Positions 34,351 through 43,667 of a stretch of 64,000 nt of DNA are shown piece after piece (the first letter of the stretch is position 1; each line of letters begins with the position of its first letter). The notes under the pieces are model-generated. The model was not told the DNA's origin, searched no databases, and saw only the letters and a list, made by a program, of their open reading frames with translations. Origin of the DNA: Alkalibacter mobilis (GTDB lineage Bacteria > Bacillota > Clostridia > Eubacteriales > Alkalibacteraceae); the NCBI RefSeq assembly GCF_015594845.1, contig NZ_JADNRK010000010.1, positions 1 through 64,000 on the forward strand, given 5' to 3'. The position numbers and the translations under genes are program-made.

Positions 34351-35153
34351 ATTTGATCATCCAGTTCATCAATATGCTTTTTTATATTATCGAAATCGTA
34401 ACCTTTTCCAAGAAGTGCCTGGATCAATCTTGCTCTCAGAGCATAGCCTTCCAGGCCTTTTTTTTGATACTTTGAAAGCAATTGCAGTATCGTCTTATTC
34501 AATCTGTTTTCAAATTCTGTTGAATTTTCGTCTGATTTTTCAACCGCTGAAAATACACTTTTGAGAATGTCATATCTAAAGCCCTTTTCTATTAATCGTT
34601 TGGATATTTTGTCCAATTTAAGCTTATAGGGATCTTTTGAATATTTCTTGTTCAGTTTCAAGGTGATTTTTAATGCTTTCTCTATTTCTCTATCTTCCGA
34701 ACAAATTTTTTCAATGTGCTTTTTACAAACTTCTTCGTCGATTCCTCTTTTAATAAGATCCGCAGCGATTTTTTTTATCGGATTTTCTGTAAATTCATTC
34801 TTATCCAGAATATATTGTCTTGCGTATTCGTCGTCATTTACAAGCTTGTATTCTTTCAACTTGGAAATGGCGTTTTCTATTGCAAATCCAGGGAACTCTT
34901 TTTTCTCAAGATATGTTTCTATTTCCTTTTGTGTTCTATTTTTATATGATAAATAATTTAGAGCCTGAATATAGGCTTTTTTGTTACTGCTGGATACGAG
35001 AATCTTTTCTAAAAGCGTTTTTTCAATGTCTTGTCCTTTTTTTAATCCACTTGAAACTAGGGTTTCATAGTCGATTTCAAACTCGCCATAATCATCTATC
35101 ACCAAGATAAATGTTTTTCCGTTTTTTAAAGGTTTGATATCTGCTATTTTCAT
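34347..35153 (-). CDS. recX: Regulatory protein RecX
   Basis: RecX inhibits RecA filaments. The protein (268 residues from ATG 35153) is at the long end of the family and consists of repeated three-helix units: [28 protein letters not shown] and a C-terminal [25 protein letters not shown] region, quoted in part. ATG 35153 lies eight bases after AAGG and two bases past the pdp stop; a TTG two codons upstream would overlap. It is the last gene of the unit with pdp. Confidence 0.88.
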   Translation of the reverse strand: MKIADIKPLKNGKTFILVIDDYGEFEIDYETLVSSGLKKGQDIEKTLLEKILVSSSNKKAYIQALNYLSYKNRTQKEIETYLEKKEFPGFAIENAISKLKEYKLVNDDEYARQYILDKNEFTENPIKKIAADLIKRGIDEEVCKKHIEKICSEDREIEKALKITLKLNKKYSKDPYKLKLDKISKRLIEKGFRYDILKSVFSAVEKSDENSTEFENRLNKTILQLLSKYQKKGLEGYALRARLIQALLGKGYDFDNIKKHIDELDDQI

Positions 35154-35155
35154 GA

Positions 35156-36481
35156 TCAAAACCTTTCGATCCCATCTTTTGATACTTGTCCCAAAATCAA
35201 TTTTCCTGCAGAGATTTTAGCATTTGATATTTTAATGGCATCGAATACTTTCTTAACAGCATCGTCCAGTCTTGATTTATCATTAAAGTATATTTCTGCC
35301 AATATTTCATCCTTGTCAACATGATCCCCTACTCTTTTGTGTAATATAAGACCAACTCCCGGATCGATCTTACTTTCTTTATTTTCTCTTCCTGCACCTA
35401 CAATCAAAGCAGCCTGCCCAATCATTGAGGCATCGATTTTATTTACATGACCTTCAATAGAACTTCGTACTTCATATTTATATTTGCCAACAGGCAATAA
35501 TTCGGGGTTTTTTATCATGTCTGTGTTCCCACCTTGAGCAAAAACAAATTCAACAAACTTGTCATAAGCCTTTCTGGTATCAATACTTTCCGTTAAACGC
35601 TTCATTGCACTCTTAGTATCTTCAGCTTCTTTTGCCATAATCATCATTTCGGCCGCCAAATGAATCGACAAGCTTAACAACGCTCCTCCACTTTCGCCTC
35701 TTAGCACTCTTATAGCCTCTCTTACTTCCAAAGCATTACCTACTGAGCTTCCCAACGGCTCATCCATATTGGTAATTAGTGCCTTTGTATGTCGACCCAT
35801 GTCATTGCCGATATCCACCATGATCTTTGCCAATTCGAAGGCCTCTTCCTGAGTTTTCATAAAGGCTCCAGATCCAAATTTTACATCAAGTAAAATTGCA
35901 TCAGACCCTGCAGCCAATTTTTTACTCATTATACTGGATGCAATCAATGAAACCTGATCAACAGTAGCCGTGACATCCCTAAGTGCATATATTTTCTTAT
36001 CTGCGGGAGCAATCTTTCCAGTTTGTCCTGCTAAGGCGATCTTGTATTTGTTAACGTTTTCGACAAATTCGTCTTTAGAAAGATTGGTTTTAAATCCTTC
36101 AATAGATTCCATCTTGTCTATAGTTCCACCTGTATGTCCCAACCCTCTTCCTGACATTTTAGCCACAGGTACACCGCAAGATGCCAGGAGAGGGGCTAAT
36201 ATTATTGTTGTGGTATCCCCAACACCACCTGTAGAGTGTTTATCTGTAATAATTCCTTTAATAGCTGACAAATCCATAATTTCTCCAGAGTTCATCATTG
36301 CCTTGGTCAAACTTACAGTTTCTCGCATGTTGAGACCGTTGAAGTATATACACATCAACAAAGCTGAGATCTGATAATCCGGGATTTGATCATTGGTAAA
36401 TCCATTAACGAAATATTCGATTTCCGAATCTGTCAGTTCATCGCCCTCTCTTTTTTTGATTATTATATCGTAAATCCTCAT
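35156..36481 (-). CDS. pdp: Pyrimidine-nucleoside phosphorylase
   Basis: The 441-residue enzyme phosphorolyses uridine and thymidine-type nucleosides to base plus (deoxy)ribose-1-phosphate. It shows the family signatures DKHSTGGVGDTTT (phosphate loop), MSGRGLGHTGGTIDK and the C-terminal PYNP domain. It follows the unidentified 36484 gene by two bases and precedes recX. With cdd it forms a pyrimidine salvage route. Confidence 0.96.
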   Translation of the reverse strand: MRIYDIIIKKREGDELTDSEIEYFVNGFTNDQIPDYQISALLMCIYFNGLNMRETVSLTKAMMNSGEIMDLSAIKGIITDKHSTGGVGDTTTIILAPLLASCGVPVAKMSGRGLGHTGGTIDKMESIEGFKTNLSKDEFVENVNKYKIALAGQTGKIAPADKKIYALRDVTATVDQVSLIASSIMSKKLAAGSDAILLDVKFGSGAFMKTQEEAFELAKIMVDIGNDMGRHTKALITNMDEPLGSSVGNALEVREAIRVLRGESGGALLSLSIHLAAEMMIMAKEAEDTKSAMKRLTESIDTRKAYDKFVEFVFAQGGNTDMIKNPELLPVGKYKYEVRSSIEGHVNKIDASMIGQAALIVGAGRENKESKIDPGVGLILHKRVGDHVDKDEILAEIYFNDKSRLDDAVKKVFDAIKISNAKISAGKLILGQVSKDGIERF

Positions 36482-36483
36482 AT

Positions 36484-37113
36484 CTAGACCCCCTTGGTCA
36501 AATATTCAAATCTATTTGTTGCCTCCCTGTCAGACCATTTTGTTATTACTTTATCATCGTAACTTGTAACCAGAGTATTTGTTTCCATGTCGTAGTTCCA
36601 AATCAAAGATCCTTCTTTGTATTGCCCTGAAATTGCCATCTCTTCTATGACCCTCGGATTATCCTCGAAAAATTCTTTGTACAACTCTTTCAAAGTCCTG
36701 TCGTGGTATCCCTTTAAATCTAAGGCCATTGCCTTTAACATCCATTCGTGACTGTCATAAAAACCTATCAACAACTTAACCAAGTACTTGCGATTTATGA
36801 ATATCGTCGTGTCTTTACCCAGTTCCTTATTTTGAGGATCCAACTTATAGAATCTGTCAGCATCTATGCCTACGAAGCCCTTTTCGTCAAATCGTTCTCT
36901 TAGTATATCTACAAAATCCGCATCACTGATCATTCTTAAAAAATTGTCACAATCCTCATCATCCAATTCATCATCTTCATCTGCTGCAAGAATAATGTCG
37001 TTAAAAACGTCTCGATTGATCCACACCCAGTCTATTTTTTTTATGTCATCGAATCCAAATACTTTTTCCACTGGTGACCTTTTGATCATGTTAGTTATTC
37101 TTAAAGAATCCAT
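36484..37113 (-). CDS. Conserved-looking acidic protein of unknown function
   Basis: I do not recognise this 209-residue soluble protein. It has an acidic patch ADEDDELDDEDCDNF near residues 43-57, many aromatic residues (DWVWINRD, SHEWMLKAM, LIWNYDMETN), and no signal peptide or membrane helix. The start is ATG 37113, six bases after AAGGAG; an ATG two codons upstream touches that site and is less likely. It sits two bases from pdp on the same strand, so the two are probably co-transcribed. A terminator hairpin after cblS lies just upstream. Confidence 0.75.
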   Translation of the reverse strand: MDSLRITNMIKRSPVEKVFGFDDIKKIDWVWINRDVFNDIILAADEDDELDDEDCDNFLRMISDADFVDILRERFDEKGFVGIDADRFYKLDPQNKELGKDTTIFINRKYLVKLLIGFYDSHEWMLKAMALDLKGYHDRTLKELYKEFFEDNPRVIEEMAISGQYKEGSLIWNYDMETNTLVTSYDDKVITKWSDREATNRFEYLTKGV

Positions 37114-37182
37114 ATACATCTCCTTTTTTACTTCCTTTGTTACATATTATCATTTGAGAGAATATTTTTCATTAGTGTTCCA

Positions 37183-37214
37183 TAAAAAAACAAACCCCCT
37201 AAGGGATTTGTCCG
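37183..37214 (-). terminator. Terminator of the btuF-cblS operon
   Basis: ACAAATCCC-TTAG-GGGGTTTGT followed by seven U on the minus strand, seven bases past the cblS stop codon. Confidence 0.85.
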
Positions 37215-37220
37215 ACAATT

Positions 37221-37961
37221 CTACTCAAAAACGCCAATCAATTCATTTTGAATTTGATTTTTTGACAGTAGCTCTCCAAGGTATTGTAAATTTCCAGTAA
37301 TGAGAAAACATGTTGCGGGGCCCGCAGAAATTTGTAGATTGGCCACGATATTTTTAGATAAAATCAAATTTAGACCATTTGTTTTTTGAATCTCACGCAA
37401 TTCATGAACAATACCTTTAGATCCAACCGGCAATATGTCCTTCACCTTGGTATCTTTGGTCAGAATCTTCAAATACTCCAGAGTTTTTATGTTATCAAGA
37501 TTATTCAAAACTTCTTCTCCCATGTATGGAGTTCCGATCAAAAAACAAGCATCACCGGAATTTAGGATCATGATCTCCCTGATTTTCTTTTTTGCCTTTC
37601 CTATAACGGTTATACCTATGCCCGTTTGACAAACCGGAATATTTTCTTCAGTACTGCCAGTTATATGACATTTTTCAAAACCAGATTCTTTCAGAGCTCT
37701 TTCTATTCCCGCCAACGTTTCTTCGCCATAATTTTCCATTTCGTAGCACAGATTATTTACCAAAATAATTGGTTCGGCACGATATGCCATGATTTCGGCT
37801 AAAACAACTACTGCTGTAAAATACCCTGATACCTCAGCAGAACATTTTACAATGTCCATTTCTCTCGGACCAATGCCTCCCAATGAATCGCATGCTAAAA
37901 TCAGCTCTAATTCTTCTGAAATCTCCATTCTAGTCAAATCCCTGAACTTTTTTACGTTCAT
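37221..37961 (-). CDS. cblS: AIR-synthase-like protein, probable alpha-ribazole kinase CblS
   Basis: The 246-residue protein has the look of the PurM/ThiL/HypE superfamily: ILACDSLGGIGPREMDIVK near residues 22-40, GYFTAVVVLAEIMAYRAEPI, and a C-terminal ATP-binding half. CblS of Listeria and Geobacillus is a PurM-superfamily kinase that phosphorylates alpha-ribazole, allowing lower-ligand salvage when CobT is limiting. The gene is the last of a B12-riboswitch operon and overlaps cobC as ATGA; CobC/CobS act on the next steps. A CblT-like transporter follows cobT at 49026. The superfamily call is good, the specific kinase role inferred from context. Confidence 0.75.
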   Translation of the reverse strand: MNVKKFRDLTRMEISEELELILACDSLGGIGPREMDIVKCSAEVSGYFTAVVVLAEIMAYRAEPIILVNNLCYEMENYGEETLAGIERALKESGFEKCHITGSTEENIPVCQTGIGITVIGKAKKKIREIMILNSGDACFLIGTPYMGEEVLNNLDNIKTLEYLKILTKDTKVKDILPVGSKGIVHELREIQKTNGLNLILSKNIVANLQISAGPATCFLITGNLQYLGELLSKNQIQNELIGVFE

Positions 37962-38557
37962 TCTATTTCGGCCATCCTTGTCAAACGATTGATGATGCCA
38001 AATCCATTTTCATAGTTTATTTCCACCAAACCTGCCAGTGGGATAAAAAAGTGCCATCTGTGAGTGATATCCAAATCCAACAAATGAGTCAATATGCTTT
38101 GTATTGTTCCCCCGTGACACACTACAAGCGAAGAGCCTGGTTGATTTTTAATAGAATCAGTGAACGATGCAATTCTGCCGTGAAATTCAGTGAGACTATC
38201 TCCGTTTGGAATTTTATAATTTATATAATCTTCATTCCATTTTTCCCAATATTCCTTTTTGTCAGTGGAGATCGTTTCAAATGTAAGGTTTTCAAAAATA
38301 CCAAAATTCATTTCAGATAATTCATTTCTAAAATCAACTTTCATGTTTTTTCTTTCTCCAACTGTGCATGCAATCTTCTTTGCCCTTGATATAGGGCTGG
38401 AGTAAATTTTATCGAATTCAATTTCTTCCGAGAGTTTTTTTGTAATTATTTCAAATTGTTTTTTTCCTTTTTCAGTATAAGAAGTTTCAGTGACTCCAGC
38501 GAATCTGTTTTCGATATTCCCGGTTGTCTCCACGTGCCTGACCAAATAAAATTTCAT
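37958..38557 (-). CDS. cobC: Alpha-ribazole phosphatase (histidine phosphatase family)
   Basis: The 199-residue phosphoglycerate-mutase-type enzyme has the catalytic LVRHVETTGN near its N-terminus (RHxE variant of RHGE), SPISRAKKTA-like SPISRAKKIA, and CHGGTIQSIL for the second His. In cobalamin clusters this family removes phosphate from alpha-ribazole phosphate or cobalamin phosphate. The start is ATG 38557 after GGAGG; the longer frame to 38602 would run into cobS without a ribosome site. Confidence 0.88.
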   Translation of the reverse strand: MKFYLVRHVETTGNIENRFAGVTETSYTEKGKKQFEIITKKLSEEIEFDKIYSSPISRAKKIACTVGERKNMKVDFRNELSEMNFGIFENLTFETISTDKKEYWEKWNEDYINYKIPNGDSLTEFHGRIASFTDSIKNQPGSSLVVCHGGTIQSILTHLLDLDITHRWHFFIPLAGLVEINYENGFGIINRLTRMAEIE

Positions 38558-38582
38558 ATAATACCTCCTCGCTAAATTTGCA

Positions 38583-39302
38583 TCACATAAGAAAATAAGC
38601 ACTGATTATAAAAGCTGCTTGGGTTGTTTCGATTATCATTCCAATAGTATCACCGGTAGTACCACCTATTTTCCGTTCGATCCATTTTGTCGAAATGAAA
38701 GCAAAAACTATTGAAAAACCAACTGGAATCAAGTACTTTATTCCAAAAACAAGAGCTAATGCTACTGTAAATAAAATTGAAATAAAAGCGTGTTTCAGCT
38801 TGGTTTCCTGCACAAAACGGCCACCCAGATCCAGTCTTTCCTTGGCATAGGAAGTCAAGGAAGCAGAAATTATTGCACCGCTTCTGCCGGCAACCGGCAT
38901 GATCAGTATTATGAAAGGGTCTGCATATTTTAAGAATGTAGTGAGCAGGGCAAATAATACAATTATGCCAAGTACTCCAAAAGCACCTACTCTGCTGTCT
39001 TTCATGATTTCAAAAACCTTTTCCCTGTCCCTATTGCTTAAGAGTCCATCCATGCTGTCCATAAATCCATCAATATGCAAACCCCCGGAAATCAGTATGT
39101 ATGCAAATGTCAATGTCAAACCCCTTATGTCTCCATCTACATTTTTAAGCAATAGATTCAAAAGATACAAAGCAGCTCCTATCAACAAACCCACAATAGG
39201 AATCAATCTCATGGAATCATAAAATTCATCCTCAGACACTTCACTTTTAATATTTATTGGAATTCTGGTATAAAAACTTACTGCTACCAACAATTTTTTC
39301 AT
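38583..39302 (-). CDS. cobS: Cobalamin synthase (adenosylcobinamide-GDP ribazoletransferase)
   Basis: The 239-residue polytopic membrane protein joins adenosylcobinamide-GDP to alpha-ribazole (phosphate). The family motif GLHIDGFMDSMDGLLSNRDREK (quoted parts: HIDGFMDSMDGLL) carries the acidic metal-binding residues, followed by MKDSRVGAFG. It follows cobU by eight bases within the B12 operon. Confidence 0.95.
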   Translation of the reverse strand: MKKLLVAVSFYTRIPINIKSEVSEDEFYDSMRLIPIVGLLIGAALYLLNLLLKNVDGDIRGLTLTFAYILISGGLHIDGFMDSMDGLLSNRDREKVFEIMKDSRVGAFGVLGIIVLFALLTTFLKYADPFIILIMPVAGRSGAIISASLTSYAKERLDLGGRFVQETKLKHAFISILFTVALALVFGIKYLIPVGFSIVFAFISTKWIERKIGGTTGDTIGMIIETTQAAFIISAYFLM

Positions 39303-39310
39303 AACGGCTC

Positions 39311-39862
39311 CTATTTGAGTTTCATCTCGATACCGCTGACAACTAAATAAACTTCGTCAGCCATCGAAGCAACATATTGATTCATTCTTCCTGCTATATC
39401 CCTGAAATAATTGCCCATTTTGTAAGCAGGTACCAGCCCCATGCCCAATTCATTAGTTACAATGATCATCTGTTTATTATCTGAAAGTCGAAGAAGATCC
39501 TCCACCTCTTTTTTTATATCTTTTTCAAGTTTATCAACATCCTCGGGAGTACACTCGTCAAAATCCATTTCGCTATAAAACATAAGATTTGTGATCATCA
39601 CAGTTAAACAGTCGACTAAAAGCAATTCGCTTTTTTTATAAGAATCCATATTGAATACATTCTCGAAATCTTTATATTGTTCGATCGTCTCCCATGAACT
39701 CGGGCGTTGTTCCCTGTGTTTTTTAATTCTATGTTCCATTCCGTCATCAAAAGGTATGGAGGTGGCCACATATGCCACATTTTCAAATTGTCGCGCGATT
39801 TTTTCCGCAAAGGTGCTTTTTCCGCTTCTTGCCCCTCCGGTCACCATAATGATTTTTCCCAT
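39311..39862 (-). CDS. cobU: Adenosylcobinamide kinase / guanylyltransferase
   Basis: The 183-residue enzyme phosphorylates adenosylcobinamide and then transfers GMP. It has a P-loop GGARSGKST at residues 8-16, the HREQRPSSWETIE segment with the His that carries GMP, and VTNELGMGLVP. It follows cobQ by one base. Confidence 0.95.
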   Translation of the reverse strand: MGKIIMVTGGARSGKSTFAEKIARQFENVAYVATSIPFDDGMEHRIKKHREQRPSSWETIEQYKDFENVFNMDSYKKSELLLVDCLTVMITNLMFYSEMDFDECTPEDVDKLEKDIKKEVEDLLRLSDNKQMIIVTNELGMGLVPAYKMGNYFRDIAGRMNQYVASMADEVYLVVSGIEMKLK

Positions 39863-39863
39863 A

Positions 39864-41360
39864 TTAAGCTTCTCCTATTCCCATAATGCTCATGATTTTA
39901 TTAACATTCAGATTATCCTCAAGCAATTTTGCCAATTCATCGTATTGGCGATCCTTGAATTCATTGAATGATTCAGCTTTTTTACTGCCTGCAATTCCTT
40001 TGCTTTTTCTTATGAAATTTAAAATAGTGTCTCGTAGATTGTCATTGTCAAATATACCATGAAGATAGGTTCCGATCACCATCCCGTCATCTTTCACTAT
40101 GCCATCTATTTCACCGGTTTCCAAGTGTACAAAGTGTTCTCTTTTTTCTTTATAATCAGTGACACCCATGTGAATCTCATATCCTGTAACGGATCCCTCA
40201 AGCTTTTCACCCATAAATGTACCGTTGAGCTCACCGGTTACCTGCACGGTCCTCTTCTTGTGCGATATATGGGTGACTGCCTCTATCAGACCCAATCCTT
40301 CAATTTTATCAATTGAAGACTCGTGGGATTCATCATCAGTTATAAGGCTGCCAAGTATCTGATATCCCCCGCATATTCCAAATATGGGAACTTTTTCTTC
40401 ATGCAAACGCAAAATCTTTTCCTGCATTCCGGATTCTTTTAAAAATACCATGTCTTCTATAGTATTCTTGCTTCCTGGTACAATCAAAAGATCAATGTCT
40501 TCGAAATCGTAGATCGATTTCAAGTACTTGATCTTAACATCTTCTTCCATTTCAAAAGGGGTGAAATCCGTAAAATTTGAAATGTGCGGAAGTCTGACGA
40601 CGCCTATGGTAATTGCCTTCGTATCTTGATGTGCAAAACGCAGAGAAACGCTGTCTTCATCATCGATATGCAACCTGAAATAAGGGATCACTCCAAGGCA
40701 AGGAATATTGATTTTATTCTCAAGCATGTCTATTCCCGACTGCAACAGACTTACGTCCCCTCTGAATTTGTTTATAATAAAACCTTTGACTCTAGCTTTT
40801 TCATCATCCTCGAGCAACATGTAAGTCCCATAAATGGATGCAAAGACTCCACCTCTGTCTATGTCTCCGATTATTATAACGGGACTGTCACACAATTCCG
40901 CCATCCCCATATTAACTATGTCATTTTCTCTAAGATTTATTTCTGCTGGACTTCCAGCGCCTTCCAAAACAATACAGTCAAAATCTTTTTCAAGTGTTCT
41001 GTACGTTTTTAATACTTTGTCGGCCAGTTCAGGTTTGAATTCATGATATTCTCTAGCATCCATGTTTTTGTGAACCTCTCCCAAAAGAATCACCTGGGAG
41101 CCAACATCTGAAGAAGGTTTAAGCAAAATTGGATTCATTTCAACTCGTGGTTCAGTTCTAGCAGCCTCAGATTGAACTACCTGCGCTCTTCCCATTTCTT
41201 TGCCGTCTTTGGTTATAAAAGAATTTAAAGCCATATTTTGAGACTTGAACGGTGCCACGTTTAATCCTCTGTTATTTAATATCCTGCATATTCCTGCAGT
41301 TAGAATGCTCTTACCTACTGATGATCCAGTTCCTTGCAGCATGACGTTGGGTTTCTTCAT
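39864..41360 (-). CDS. cobQ: Cobyric acid synthase
   Basis: The 498-residue glutamine-dependent amidotransferase amidates four side chains of the corrin. The N-terminal dethiobiotin-synthase-like domain has GTGSSVGKSILTAG; the C-terminal glutaminase has FGICGGYQILG with the nucleophilic Cys and a YLHGIFD His. It starts four bases inside the btuD stop. As no earlier corrin-ring genes are present, it may serve incomplete corrinoids taken up by BtuFCD or a pathway encoded elsewhere. Confidence 0.95.
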   Translation of the reverse strand: MKKPNVMLQGTGSSVGKSILTAGICRILNNRGLNVAPFKSQNMALNSFITKDGKEMGRAQVVQSEAARTEPRVEMNPILLKPSSDVGSQVILLGEVHKNMDAREYHEFKPELADKVLKTYRTLEKDFDCIVLEGAGSPAEINLRENDIVNMGMAELCDSPVIIIGDIDRGGVFASIYGTYMLLEDDEKARVKGFIINKFRGDVSLLQSGIDMLENKINIPCLGVIPYFRLHIDDEDSVSLRFAHQDTKAITIGVVRLPHISNFTDFTPFEMEEDVKIKYLKSIYDFEDIDLLIVPGSKNTIEDMVFLKESGMQEKILRLHEEKVPIFGICGGYQILGSLITDDESHESSIDKIEGLGLIEAVTHISHKKRTVQVTGELNGTFMGEKLEGSVTGYEIHMGVTDYKEKREHFVHLETGEIDGIVKDDGMVIGTYLHGIFDNDNLRDTILNFIRKSKGIAGSKKAESFNEFKDRQYDELAKLLEDNLNVNKIMSIMGIGEA

Positions 41361-42610
41361 TTCCGCTCTCCTTTACATATTAATTCAACAAATTCATCGT
41401 AACTTTCCAAATATTCAAATTGCTTTGTGTTTTTCAAACTTTCAAGGATTTTCTCAGCCTTTCCCTCTGTATAATCAAAAGGTCCATCCCTTTTTATCAT
41501 AAATATCGGGCAATCAGCGTGAGTCAATGCTTGTAGATTTTTTAAATTTCCACTGCCAAAAGGCACATCGGTGACAAGAATAAAGTCGGCCTCTTTAATC
41601 AGCTCAATATTTTCTTTGTGAGTCTTATCATCGATTTCAGAAAAGGGTTTTCCTTCTACCGTTGTAATTTTAAGCATCTTGCAAATCTCCCAATCGCTAT
41701 CACCCTGATTTACAACACCCGAGCTTAAATCGACCCCAAGCGAATTGAGTCTCTCAAGGATCTGTTCTCCACTTCCACCGCCCCCTATTACGTGGACCTT
41801 GACTCCTTCCATGGATTTCTTTTCTTTTATTACTCTTATGGGTATCACTTCTTTTGAAGATAAGAGATTGTTATTTCTTACAAGCATTTCCATGGCGTAA
41901 ACCTTGCCCAAAATTTTTTCATCCACTACGTAATCAGGTGGTCCATCCGCCAATACCTTTTTTTCATTGAGCAGAATGAGTCGATCGCTAAAACGTGCGG
42001 CCATATTTATATCATGTAGAACCGCCAGAACAGTTATTTTTTTGTTTTTGTTCAACATTCTTACCAGTTCAAGTACTTCCAACTGATGATGAACATCCAA
42101 ATGAGATGTGGGCTCATCAAGGAGAATTATGTCAGACTGCTGCGCTATAGCCCTGGCTATTATTATCCTTTGCCTCTCACCTCCGCTTAATTCATTGAAG
42201 TATCGATCTTTAAGTTGCCACGTGTTAGTCATCAGCATCGCTTCATTTACAACTTCATAATCCTTGACAGGATCCTTGTCTTTACCGTATTGATGAGGAT
42301 TTCTGCCCATCATCACTATATCAAATGCATTAAAATCAAAGTCAATGTTGAATTCCTGAGGTACCACGGCAATCAGTTTTGCCCGTTCTTTCCTGCTTAT
42401 ATTGCTGTTTTTCCTACCATCGATACAAATAACTCCGTTTTTGACATCGATCAAATCCGTTATGGCTTTGATCAGAGTAGATTTTCCTGTTCCATTAGGT
42501 CCAATAATGGATACGAACTCACCTTTGTTGATTTCAACATTCAAATTTTCAAGTATTATTTTATCTCCGTAAGCAACAGTAATATTTTTTAAACTTAATT
42601 GAGACAGCAC
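41357..42610 (-). CDS. btuD: Corrinoid ABC transporter ATPase with C-terminal extension
   Basis: Residues 1-255 form a FecE/BtuD-type ATPase: Walker A GPNGTGKST (37-45), signature LSGGERQRI, Walker B DIILLDEPTSHLD and switch VLHDINMA. From about residue 270 an extra 145-residue domain follows, beginning VHVIGGGGSGEQILERLNSL, which looks like a Rossmann-type nucleotide or cofactor-binding fold, with DFILVTDVPFGSGN later. Ordinary BtuD lacks it. The start is GTG 42610 after GGGAGGG, directly behind btuC. With btuF and btuC it makes the B12 importer; the tail's role is unknown. Confidence 0.9.
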   Translation of the reverse strand: MLSQLSLKNITVAYGDKIILENLNVEINKGEFVSIIGPNGTGKSTLIKAITDLIDVKNGVICIDGRKNSNISRKERAKLIAVVPQEFNIDFDFNAFDIVMMGRNPHQYGKDKDPVKDYEVVNEAMLMTNTWQLKDRYFNELSGGERQRIIIARAIAQQSDIILLDEPTSHLDVHHQLEVLELVRMLNKNKKITVLAVLHDINMAARFSDRLILLNEKKVLADGPPDYVVDEKILGKVYAMEMLVRNNNLLSSKEVIPIRVIKEKKSMEGVKVHVIGGGGSGEQILERLNSLGVDLSSGVVNQGDSDWEICKMLKITTVEGKPFSEIDDKTHKENIELIKEADFILVTDVPFGSGNLKNLQALTHADCPIFMIKRDGPFDYTEGKAEKILESLKNTKQFEYLESYDEFVELICKGERK

Positions 42611-43639
42611 TTATATCGCCCTCCCCTTCTTTTGTTTGAGCAGGTAGATAAAAAACGGTCCTCCAAAGAGGGAGGTGATTATTCCCACCGGGATCTCCTG
42701 ACTTGCAAGAGTTCTTGCCAAAGTGTCGCAAAATATCATGAAAATCCCCCCACCTATGAAACTGTACGGGATCAATCGTCTATGTTTGGGACCTGTAACA
42801 ATTCTAACTATATGTGGGATTATTAAACCTACAAAACCGATAATGCCAGTGACGCTAACCGCAGCCGCAGTTACTACAGCCGTTACCACCAACATGTGCC
42901 TCTTAAGTTTTTCAGTATCCACACCCAATTGAGCCGCAGTATCTTCACCCAGAAGCATAATGTCCAGCTCTCTGTGCTGTAGATAAATGAAAACTGCTCC
43001 AAATCCAACGTAAGGCAATACAACAAGCAGCTGAGTCCAACTTTTGGCATTGAAGCTTCCCATGGTCCAAAACAACACCCTGTTGAGTTGGTCCGAAAAA
43101 ATCATCAATAAAGAAACCAAAGCAGATAAAAACTGGCCGATGGCGATCCCACTGAGCAACAAAGTATTGACTGGCACCTTGTTTCCCACCCTTGAAATAT
43201 TGTATACAAGAAAAAGAGCTGCAATGGCTCCAATAAATGCCATGATCGATACGCTGTCCAATCCCAAAAATCCAAAAGAAAAGTGGAATACTATACCGAT
43301 TGTAGCACCAAGCGCCGCACCTGAGGATACCCCCAAAATAAATGGATCTGCCATAGGATTTTTAAAAATGCCTTGATAAGAAGCACCACAAACAGCCAGA
43401 CCTCCTCCAACAAGAAGCGCCAAAAGGACTCTAGGCAATCTGATCGACCAGACTATAGTTCTTGAAGAAGCTCGAATACCTTCCAAATCAGGATCAAATG
43501 AAGGTATATGATCCAACAATATTTTTATTGTGTCAAAAAATGAAATCTCCGCAACGCCGATGGTGGTTGCCGTTACAACGACAACCACCACCAGTAGAGC
43601 GGCGATTTTCCATAAATGTTTTTCTGTAAAGCGCTCCAT
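42611..43639 (-). CDS. btuC: Corrinoid ABC transporter permease
   Basis: The FecCD/BtuC-type permease (342 residues from ATG 43639) has ten helices, LPRVLLALLVGGGLAVCGA and the ATPase-coupling region near LLGEDTAAQLGVD. Start 43639 is preceded by AGGGGA; the longer frame to 43738 would run into the end of btuF. It belongs to the B12-riboswitch operon, which argues for corrinoid over iron-siderophore transport. Confidence 0.92.
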   Translation of the reverse strand: MERFTEKHLWKIAALLVVVVVVTATTIGVAEISFFDTIKILLDHIPSFDPDLEGIRASSRTIVWSIRLPRVLLALLVGGGLAVCGASYQGIFKNPMADPFILGVSSGAALGATIGIVFHFSFGFLGLDSVSIMAFIGAIAALFLVYNISRVGNKVPVNTLLLSGIAIGQFLSALVSLLMIFSDQLNRVLFWTMGSFNAKSWTQLLVVLPYVGFGAVFIYLQHRELDIMLLGEDTAAQLGVDTEKLKRHMLVVTAVVTAAAVSVTGIIGFVGLIIPHIVRIVTGPKHRRLIPYSFIGGGIFMIFCDTLARTLASQEIPVGIITSLFGGPFFIYLLKQKKGRAI

Positions 43640-43667
43640 GGCAAATCCCCTAACTATATTTATAGCT

